NCBI GenBank assembly: GCA_951640165.1
Contig: OX621244.1
Coordinates: 18,804,001-18,868,000 of the forward strand
Reading direction: 5' to 3'
Source: Pseudoips prasinana
Taxonomy: Eukaryota > Arthropoda > Insecta > Lepidoptera > Nolidae
Length of the DNA: 64,000 bases
In this document: positions 9,575 to 18,149 of the stretch, one piece after another
How the letters are laid out: each line of letters starts with the position of its first letter
Position numbering within the stretch: position 1 is the stretch's first letter
Notes under the pieces: generated by a model
Seen by the model: the letters and a program-made list of their open reading frames with translations, nothing else
Databases searched by the model: none
What the model was told of the DNA's origin: nothing
Translations under genes and position numbers: made by a program

Positions 9575-12500
9575 TGTAACTAACCATACTGGCTCGTCAC
9601 GTTGAGATTATTCGCATATACTTCACCCAGCTAATCGTACTATAATTTAGCTGGCGTGTTGCAAAATATCTTTTAAATGAAACAAAATATAACAACTGAT
9701 TTATAGTATTTTAATTCGTATTATGCCTGATTATCAAATTTAGACTAATCTATGCAAATATGTGTGGAACAAGCTTAACATTAGTTCAAATACCGTAATA
9801 ATTTACATATAGGGACATCACTAGATACTATAAAGATTAATCCCTTCTCTAATCTTGACCAATGGGAACAGTTATAGTATTACCGGGAAAAATGATTGTT
9901 TTACAAAACAGCAACTTATTATTCATATACAATATTGGATAATGTATTGATAAATTTATATGTGTTATATAATACTAACTGTCGTTTTGATAGAAGATTA
10001 ACTATTTATTTTTATGTGATTATGCAGATTACATTTATTTAATTAATGAGACTGACCGGAAGTGTCTTTATTGAGGACGCATTTTGGCAATATGAACGAC
10101 TGACAAGGAATGGCGGCTCGGCGTGCCAGACGCCGACGAAAGAAAGAGTTTTTAGAAGTTTTGAGCGTGGTTTCAGGAGTCATATAGAAGATTTAAAAGC
10201 GAGCGTCGTTTCTGGTGTGATTAGAGTGGAGAATCTTCTGAAAATTGGTAGTATCACTTGTTTTAAAGGAGAGAAGATAAAGGAAGCGTCATCTCGGGTT
10301 GGTAAGCTTTAAACACAGGTGAGGCATTTTTACTCATATTTTAAAGTGTTATATTATTACGAATGCTCGGTAGCTTTAGTTGAGTCTAGAATGCTAGAAC
10401 GATTCCATACTCATACACGAATATGTTGGAATGCTCCCAAAGTTTGTATTACTTATGTATTTATAAGACAAATACTTTAAAACTAATTCTATGTTTAAAG
10501 AAACAATACGATAGAACCAGAATTGTATCTATTATTGAATGAAAGCTGTCAATGTTAGATAATAAATATTATAATAACCTGAATTTAAAAGTACCTGTAT
10601 TATTAACTGGGTTAATAGTAGGTATTCCTTTATAATCATTTACCTGATGTTAAGCCTTTAAAGGGTTAATCTTGAATATATGTACTATCAGTGGAAGAGA
10701 AAACTGATGTCTTGTTGCTTAAGGCCGGTCTCTGGCAGCCTTTTAAGTTCTCTATGGAAGATTAGTAGAGAGTTATTCTACAAAAGCATGCATGATGTGC
10801 GTGTTTAGGGTTAACCTTGAATATTATGTTTTATAATGATGTCTTGGTACTTAAGGCCGACCGCCCAGCAGCCTTCAAAGTTTCTATGGAAGATTTAGTA
10901 GAAATTTTACACAAGTTCCAATGATGTTATTATGCAACATCTCTACCATGTTGACAATCAAGAGATCATTGATTTTTGACAAAAATCACAAATGATTAAT
11001 AACACTCCATCAAAGTATTGATTATACTAATATTGACTCAGTTAATAATCATATAAGTGGTTCCAATTAGAACCATCTTCAGATTTTCTTACTGATATTG
11101 AATGCTTTCATATCAAGCGGTCAGTACTTGGGTAATGAATACAAAGAACTAAATCTTCACAAGTGATACAAGATAGTATTACTTATACAATTGATGTTGA
11201 AGTTCAAAAATTATTGACCCTTGACAGGAATGCGAAGTTCCTTGAGCAGATGACTCAAATAATAATAATACAATAATGAAGTATTATTATGGGTTGACTT
11301 TGTTAACAGTCAAACCAGTGGTTGCAATTAGAACCATTCTGAAATTAACTTGCTTATAATGAATAAGCTTTCTGAAGATATTACAACATTGGAGAATCCA
11401 AGAAGTTACTTATGAAAAATTAAGGCTTTGTGTTACTACATAAGGTTAATTATAAATATTATCCATATGTAAATGTTTTCCTTGATATAATATATAAGCA
11501 CTATGAACTAGAGTCATATATACTTTGTAATAAATAAAGGTTAGAGTAATCAAAAGATAGACCCCTCTAAAGTCTCTTGTTTTCAAAGGACATTGACTAT
11601 GACTAACAACCCACACAGACCTTTCTGTAATTGGAATAAAAGAGTATCCCTATTAAGGCCATTTGCTGCTGTCCAGAGCGCGGTGGGAGTCTTGACCCTA
11701 TGGTGACGGAGACTACAGTATTTCGCGGGGTGCTTTGAGCGAATACCATAGCCGCAAATAAAATAATATTAAATATTATGATATTCTAGTATAATCTACA
11801 AACTAGCTAGAATAATCTAGAAAAGATATAAAGTCAATCTCAACAATATTTTAAGGAAAACATATACTATGGCTGAGTTAAACTATTATCTTTCAAGATG
11901 TGTGAATTAAAACACAATTCATTTAGGAAACATATAATCTAATTAGACAATATGAACAAGACATTCATTCAATAGGACTTCTCAAATAACATAGTATCTT
12001 GTTATGAAAATAAGTTATACTCCAATAAGAAGTAGTGTGAAAGTTTTATGTTTACCAGAAAAATTATAGGGATGTAACAAGTCAGTATATTTATGATTGT
12101 ATTTGTTGAAATAAAGTTTTTATAGGATTTTAGACAACATTATGATAATTAATTTAGGGTAAACTAGGCTTCATTAGTTCTGTTAATCTGTATACAATTA
12201 CATGAGTTTAGAAAGGTTATTTATGATTAGGATAAAGTTAATTTAGGATTGATTGGTTTGTTCTCCTTTTCAAAAAGTTCTTGGTTTACTATATGCAACA
12301 TAGGTTCCTACCATACTAGACGAATCACTGGCCAATTTAAATCAACTTGTTTCAATCAAATTCAGCAGGAATTTAAATTCATTAGGATATAGCCTTTTCT
12401 AAAAGAGAGTTAAGTTAAGAACATTTAGGATCATATTAGTATCAAGTACATAATAATATAATATACATATAGTATATGATTAGATACATATAGGTAGGTT

Positions 12501-12606
12501 CAGTTAGATATTAAATTGTATCCTGTTAGTTAGGATGAGCAGGTATAACAATAGGAACACATCAAAGAAGGGGAAGTAGAAGGGGGTTAGAGAGTGGGCA
12601 GGTACA
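9575..12606. mobile_element. 3,032-bp TG...CA element with 4-bp TSD (LTR-like)
   Basis: It begins TGTAACTAACC and ends GGGCAGGTACA, and is flanked by AAGT (9571-9574 and 12607-12610). Removing it with one copy of AAGT joins the two SINE-B halves in register with the copy near 50.2 kb. TG...CA ends and a 4-bp duplication are typical of LTR retrotransposons, so a very long solo LTR or an internally deleted element is possible. I see no pair of direct terminal repeats, no gag or pol motif, and diverged tandem repeats inside. The short TGTA...TACA ends could also suit an unknown DNA element. Class unresolved. Confidence 0.6.
10046..10312 (+). CDS. hypothetical 88-residue frame in the 3-kb element
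   Basis: The ATG is followed by RLTGSVFIEDAFWQYERL; the protein is Arg/Ser/Glu-rich in the middle (TKERVFRSFERGFRSH) and ends SSRVGKL. A GGTAAGC shortly before the stop could be a 5' splice site, so this might be a first exon. A second overlapping frame starts ATGGCGGCTCGGCG near 10110 and encodes an Arg-rich peptide. I recognise neither. It lies about 470 bp inside the 3-kb element. It may be chance coding sequence or a small element-encoded product. Confidence 0.3.
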   Translation: MRLTGSVFIEDAFWQYERLTRNGGSACQTPTKERVFRSFERGFRSHIEDLKASVVSGVIRVENLLKIGSITCFKGEKIKEASSRVGKL

Positions 12607-12728
12607 AAGTTCACGTCAGGTTAGGTTAAGTCGGTGCGAGTCCGACATACCCACCCGCAGACACTTTTTGCGGGTGGCATGCGTAGGCATTCCCCCTGCC
12701 GTATCAAAAAAAAAGATCCAATACACAC

Positions 12729-12839
12729 ATTTAACGTGTTTTTATGGCTAAAGGGTACTACACTAATAAAGAGTATATTGATAATATAGACATTTGTCGG
12801 TTGGAAAGTCTGCTGGGAATCTTACAGCTATATAGACAT
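12729..12839 (+). pseudogene. LINE-2 3' segment
   Basis: ATGGCTAAAGGGTACTACAC, AAAGAGTATATTGATAA and CTATATAGACAT match LINE-2 at 41198-41303. It is the continuation of the 9285-9506 fragment beyond the SINE-B insertion. Confidence 0.75.
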
Positions 12840-12850
12840 ACTAATCTATT

Positions 12851-13094
12851 CATCATCATCATAACACATGTAAATCGTCCACAGCTGGACAAAAGCCTCC
12901 CCCGAGAATATATGCCATAATCGCTGCCCCTGGCAGACGGGTTAAGGATCGCATTGAGATGGTCTTACTCGTAGTACTAAGAAGAAAGTTGCTGCTCGTA
13001 CTCTGGTAGATATTCCGTCGGGTCGACTTCTACGCCCACCACTGGATAAGTTGGCGTGATGATATTCTGGCCGTCGCCACACAGCAAAATAGTA
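12851..13094 (-). repeat. SINE-A, full copy with 11-bp TSD
   Basis: Flanked by ACTAATCTATT (12840-12850 and 13095-13105) within LINE-2. Read on the minus strand, the element starts in GGCGACGGCCAGAATATCAT, runs through GTAGAAGTCGACCC, TCTACCAGAGTACGAGC and CTGCCAGGGGCAGCG, and ends GGAGGCTTTTGTCCAGCTG followed by a (TGA)n tail. The last block also ends the RTE LINE stubs in this window, so RTE is the likely source of its reverse transcriptase. Confidence 0.85.
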
Positions 13095-13105
13095 ACTAAT
13101 CTATT

Positions 13106-13570
13106 ATATTGCATGAACTATCCGTAACTATCTATAATATGAACTTGATCATCACCTAATTTTGAAGTCGGTTAAAAAAATAATAATAATTGTTTACATA
13201 CTCTACAAATTTCAGAATGGTTGATTCCGTCCCTATATGATTAATGTTACCATTTTGACGTTGTTGTTTTCTTTTTTTAAGGCTATTGAACCTAAAAAAA
13301 AAACTTAATTAGAAAATTTTTCGAGCAAATATTGTGTTTGCCTGCTAAACAATTTAAGTAAGTGAATGTAGTAAAATATAATTATATAATAATTAACAAT
13401 ATGCAATCAATTTTGATAATTAAACCGATAAATAATCTCTTTGACAATAATTTAAATAAGCTATAAATTATTACTATCATAATTTAAATGTTGTTTCTAA
13501 ATGTTTCTATAAAAGCCACAAAAGCCACATATTAAATTATATGTATTCGAACCTAGAAATAATTATGTAG
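13106..13570 (+). other. LINE-2 3' untranslated remnant
   Basis: Scattered matches to the 3' part of LINE-2: CGAGCAAATATTGTGTTTGC matches 42758-42777, and AATCTCTTTGACAATAA matches 43061-43077. There is no coding capacity. Confidence 0.6.
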
Positions 13571-14680
13571 ACCTAACTATAAACCACGTGGTTTCCGGCT
13601 CAGAAAGAATCACCAAATACAAAATAAAATTATGAAATAATATCATAAAGAGAAAAGTTTAGAATTTTTTGTTGTAACAATTTTTTTTGTATGTGTATGC
13701 TTGTAATAGATAAACTCAAAAATGACTAAATTGATTTTGTTATTTCTTTCACTAATCATCAATATCTTAGAGCTGAAAGACGAAATGACAACAACATTAC
13801 ATTTCATCTGATGTTGGACAAATGCCTCCCCGAGAATCTATACAATGGCTGGTCTTGCGTCAGCCCTGTGATTAACATTGCATGGACTGTGATATATTTA
13901 GAAAAAAAAATCTCCACGATTATAATAAATTAACCAAAGTTTTTTCAAAATTGGCCTATAAATGTCACAATTTGGCGTGAAATTAAATAAACTACACATT
14001 GTATTCATACAATCTGTAAGTTTTATATATTAAACCATAATAATTAAGTAACAGTAACCGTTTCTTGTTCAAATTTGTCAATTTATCTATATATTATATA
14101 TATGTGCAAAGTCGGCGAGGGATGCTTGTAAGATATATTCCTACAATGATAAAAGGGTGAATTTACATATCTTACAATGTGTGTTTTCTTTATTCATGCA
14201 TACATTGAAAATTTAACTAGCTGAGCGTACTATTTAAATTAAGATACTGAAACACTCATATAAACACAAACGTAGCAGTTACAATTAAGATTTAGACAAA
14301 TTTATACGTTTATATTATGAAAACAAATAGTACACTTGATAACGGTTTTGCATTTGTGCCTTTTGGGTTGGTAAGGTTGGGGCCTTCGGGAACGGCGGTC
14401 ATAGGTATACATTAAACGAAGTAGCTACACGCCTTATTGAGACAACAAGTTTCCGGAATGCTGGCATATGTTTTTCCCAAAAAATAAGCGTTGCCATATA
14501 GCGTGCTTGGTATAGAGGAAAGAAATAATAACTGAACTAATTATATAATATTAAATAAATTTCAAATAGGAAACTAAAAATCAACATCGCAAATTTTCTT
14601 ATAATCCGCTCCTCGCATAATTTAGAAAAGTCAAACCATTTTTTTGGGTATTTATTAAAAGCATTAGCCGTGTGGTTTCC
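13571..14680. other. AT-rich intergenic sequence with a short RTE/SINE-A-like end
   Basis: About 13805-13880 (GATGTTGGACAAATGCCTCC...GGCTGGTCTTGCG) resembles the 3' end of RTE or SINE-A in minus orientation. The rest holds nothing I recognise. Confidence 0.45.
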
Positions 14681-14732
14681 CACCTAGAAAGGATAACAGA
14701 GCCACACGTGGGTGTCGTAAAAGGCGACTAAG

Positions 14733-15884
14733 GGCCAGCGCAGACAGAGAGGAGCGCAGCGGAGAGGATTTTATTAAGGCACTAGAAAATCAACTTTAAA
14801 ATTATTTAAATAAAGTGCATATATGCTTGAACATTATAATGCGCGAGACTGCGCCAGCATTTTGTCAGGTTCAAGCATCATCATCATCATCATCATCATA
14901 TCAGCCGAAATACGTCCACTGCTGGACAAAGGCCTCCCCCAAAGATCTCCACAATTGCCGGTCTTGTGCTATTCGCATCCACCATTTTCCAGCGACCCGC
15001 ACAAGATCATCGGTCCATCTTGTAGGGGGCCTGCCCACGCTGCGTCTTCCGGTTCGTGGTCGCCACTCGAGAACCTTTCTGCCCCAGCGGCCGTCGGCTC
15101 TACGAGCTATGTGCCCTGCTCACTGCCACTTCAACTTGGCAATTCTTCGGGCTATGTCGGTGACTTTGGTTCGCCTGCGGATTTCGACATTTCTGATGCG
15201 ATCCCGCAGGGAAACTCCGAGCATAGCCCTCTCCATTGCTCTTTGGGTGACCTTGAGCCTTCAAATAAGGCCCATAGTGAGCGACCACGTCTCTGTTCCG
15301 TATGTCATCACTGGCAACACACACTGGGCGAAGACTTTCGACTTGAGACACTGCGGTATTTTGGACGAGAAGATGTTACGTAGCTTCCCGAACGCTGCCC
15401 AGCCGAGTTGGATTCTATGATTGACCTCCTTCTCGAAGTTGGACCTACCTAGTTGGATGGTCTGTCCTAGGTAAATATAGTTCTCTACAACTTCGAGTGC
15501 AGAGTCACCAACTTTCAATTGAGTGGGTGCAACATGGACGTTTGACATGATTTTCGTCTTATCCATGTTCATTTTCAGACCCACTTGTTGAGAAACTCTG
15601 CTGAGGTCATCGAGCATTGTACCGAGCTCTTCCATGGTCTCAGCCATGACTACGATATCATCGGCAAATCGAAGGTGAGTGATGTACTCGCCATTGACAT
15701 TGATGCCAAAGCCTTTCCAGTCCAGAAGCTTGAAGACGTCTTCCAATGCAGCGGTGAACAGTTTCGGAGATATAACATCTCCCTGTTCAAGCATATATGC
15801 ACTTTATTCCTATAGCTCTAAAGTTGATTTTCTAGTGCCTTAATAAAATCCTCTCCGCTGCGCTCTTCTCTGTCTGCGCTGCCC
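14733..15884. mobile_element. palindromic MITE (236 bp before a nested insertion), 5-bp TSD
   Basis: The outer 14733-14832 and 15785-15884 are inverted repeats of about 95 bp, with GCAGCGCAGACAGAG ends, AAGGCACTAGAAAATCAACT and AAGTGCATATATGCTTGAAC. They are flanked by CTAAG on both sides (14728-14732 and 15885-15889). Removing the RTE insert leaves a 236-bp hairpin-forming element. I cannot assign the superfamily. It has no coding capacity of its own. Confidence 0.75.
14879..15784 (-). pseudogene. RTE-type LINE ORF C-terminal half, 10-bp TSD
   Basis: This is a 5'-truncated RTE LINE on the minus strand. The frame opens at QGDVISPKLFTAAL, contains the RT catalytic box FADDIVVMAE, then the KMNMDKTKIM and YLGQTIQLGR motifs. 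It continues past an in-frame TGA after TMGLI (near 15262) and another after KLKWQ (near 15119), both consistent with single substitutions, to the WTDDLV...GEAFVQQWT end and a (TGA)n tail. Target duplication GTTCAAGCAT lies at 14869-14878 and 15785-15794. The truncation removes the endonuclease and the RT fingers, so it is inactive. Confidence 0.9.
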
Positions 15885-16068
15885 CTAAGAGATACATAAG
15901 GTAGTCGGGCAGTAGCGCCACCTGCGTTCCAGCTATCGCCTAACTGCGGTCGCCAACTCGCATGCCAATCGCAGTCTACAGAAAACTCATCCAAATGGCA
16001 ACTTTATAGAAACCTTTGGGGGTGGCCTAAGTCCAGCAGTGGATGATCTCAGGCGCATGATGATTAAA

Positions 16069-18139
16069 AGCATACCTTCTGTTAGTAAGTTGAATAAATT
16101 GAACTAAAACAAAAATATAAAGATGTAGAATGTACGTAGTCACAAAAATCAGTTATTGAATATATAGTATTTAATTCCTTTTTAAATATATATGGCCTTT
16201 GCGTCTGTTACAGACGATTTACGGCGCATTGTCTGAGAGACATTTCTTTTGGTGGCTAAACAAACTGATGCGAGAGCGACATAGCCTGCCGCAAGCCTGA
16301 CAAAAGAAGTTTGATATATTTTTTGTTATTCATACGAAGTAAGCAAAAAATATTATACCTATAAGCTAACTACAAACCCATTGACGTGTAGTATGCAATT
16401 AAATTCATTAATCCAATTAAGACTCTAACCCAATTTAGTTAACTTGTAGGGGGCCTCAAGTGGTGTTAGTACCTCTCCGTACTTACCCGAGGACCAATTT
16501 GTCTCAACTAATTCAGTTTGTTCAACATTTGGGCGCCGATGTTTTATTAGCCCCGATAAAAGGGTTCGGGAGACACCGCCATATTGAGAATATAATAGGA
16601 CAAACCACGTTATATCTTAAAAACAAACCCTTCTGAGTGCTTTTTTATGAGTCTTGTCAACTGTCAACCATAAATATTGAAAGAAAACAAAGGAGAAGAG
16701 GCTTGGAGAGTCATCTATAAGTGAAAATGTTCTATATAGATTTTGTCTATGATCTGACAATGAAGTGACATGTCCTCAGCTTCTTGAATTGGCTTGAAAA
16801 AAACACGACGTGCGTTGTAATTAAAAGTGTTTATCGTCGCTTGGAGCGAAATAATTATTGGTGGAAGAACACTTTAGAAGTGTCCCGAGGTCCGTTTAGC
16901 GGATTGTGTTCTATGCAAAAATTACACCCAGACACAGGACAAAATATCTGTCCTGGGCGGGAATCGATGCGGCGTAAAAGAAAAAGCATCTACCAACCAT
17001 GGCAACTGGCCCGTTTCTTAAAAGGAAACTAACTTTAAGCAAGTATATTTTTCGAATGTATTGTCTCCAAGGTCTAAAACCCTCGCTTCGTTATTAATGT
17101 ACTCAATCCTCTTATATTTTTCTCTAGAGACTGTGTTCTTATGAAGCAATAATTTATTTATTGCAATTATTTCTGCCCTGATGCTTTGTTTCTTGTATTG
17201 TGTATCTTGTTCTTTTTTTGTTTGAGATATTGATTGTTTCAATAAAAATTTTATAATAGTTTACCAATCCTAAATTTGTAATAAGATGTTTGTAGGATCG
17301 TTACAACAACGTAAAATAAAACAATAAAAAGAGTTTTATGACAATTTGTTAACAAGAAACGGGTAAATCCCGGAGAATACATATAGGTATGTAGAAAATC
17401 TGTTGATAATATATTAAAACTTTCCGAATCCCCTTATAACTAAGAATATATAAGGTGGATTTTATAATTATTTATTGTTGGAGACTTGGTTTACTCTTGT
17501 GTTAGATTTATTAATGCCACTCAGTAGGTCACTAACGTTGCTTAAAAATTGTCATCTGACAACAACATCCGGTGCTTATACCTTGATGTAATTTCCGATG
17601 TAGTAGTTTATTGTATACAATGTACACGTGTAAAATGAGGTTATAAAATTCGCATTATACTGCGAGGTATTTAGATAAACGGTTCTTTAGAGCTACTTTG
17701 TAGCTTATTTTTACTGCAATAGTGCTAAGTCAATTAATAATATAATTAAATTTTATATAATTAAATATGAAGCATGCCTTTAAACCACTTTTTACGAATA
17801 TGCGACGTTATAAAAACTTTTTAATTCACATGCGTGAATAAACGTCCTTCTTTATATTTATGTTCTGATTCAAAAATAATAGTTTGTTTCGAAAATATGT
17901 ATTTGAATTTCGTTTATCTTATACATTGAGAGTTCGTGAGAGGTTAGCAACCTGGGCTATTTGCCCATGAATTTATTTTAGCTTGAAGTTTTTGATTTTT
18001 TGTATGATATAATTAAATTCTAAATTATAAAATTCACTACCCTTAATGAGAGAAAGACTACGTCAGTCCCAGCTTTCTTAGCGGAGTAAGATTCAATTAT
18101 AATTATCTAGGGCTCAGAAGTAAAATAATATTCATTTAT
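16069..18139. other. AT-rich intergenic sequence with one SINE fragment
   Basis: Apart from the tRNA-derived SINE at 16910-17012 I recognise no element. A GC-richer stretch at 16200-16310 and one at 16440-16580 (GGGCGCCGATGTTTTATTAG) may be old repeats. Confidence 0.45.
16910..17012 (-). repeat. tRNA-derived SINE fragment
   Basis: On the minus strand it carries a box-A-like TGGTTGGTAGATGC and a box-B-like region around GCATCGATTCCC, followed by TTTGTCCTGTGTCTGGG. The same layout is seen in the copies at 28.5 and 52.6 kb. Confidence 0.65.
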
Positions 18140-18149
18140 TATTTACATG

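Larger units (their letters stand above)
9517..12718 (+). mobile_element. SINE-B-like poly(A) retroposon, itself interrupted
   Basis: It is flanked by a 10-bp target duplication CAATACACAC (9507-9516 and 12719-12728) inside LINE-2 sequence. The outer parts (9517-9574 and 12611-12714) match the uninterrupted copy near 50.1-50.3 kb: CCCGCGTTC...GGCGCC at the left, then GTCGGTGCGAGTCCGACAT, a hairpin ACCCGC...GCGGGT and GGCATTCCCCCTGCC followed by a poly(A) run at the right. The 3' poly(A) plus target duplication indicates LINE-mediated insertion. The middle is the 3-kb element. Confidence 0.75.
9816..13059 (-). repeat. right arm of the giant inverted repeat
   Basis: This is the reverse complement of 5757-9000. 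This arm sits in the more complete sequence: outside it the SINE-A copy and the host LINE continue with intact target duplications. It is therefore probably the parental locus, and the left arm the derived inverted copy. Confidence 0.95.
14685..16068 (+). repeat. SINE-A variant split by a nested MITE
   Basis: The left part 14685-14732 (CCTAGAAAGGATAACAGAGC...GTGTCGTAAAAGGCGAC) and right part 15885-16068 (AGATACATAAGGTAGTCGG...GGTGGCCTAAGTCCAGCAG then ATGATGATT) form one element once 14733-15884 and one CTAAG are removed. The 5' part differs from the other SINE-A copies, so this may be a subfamily. Confidence 0.7.

Noticed and set aside
5757..13059. Foldback transposon or terminal inverted repeats of a single giant element
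   Set aside because: The arm ends fall in the middle of recognisable older elements (SINE-A and the TG...CA element), and no target duplication flanks 5757 and 13059.
14815..15420. Two overlapping plus-strand frames of 186-201 codons
   Set aside because: They run antisense through the RTE reverse-transcriptase remnant (minus strand 14879-15784), and the Ile/Ser repeats come from the (TCA)n tail.
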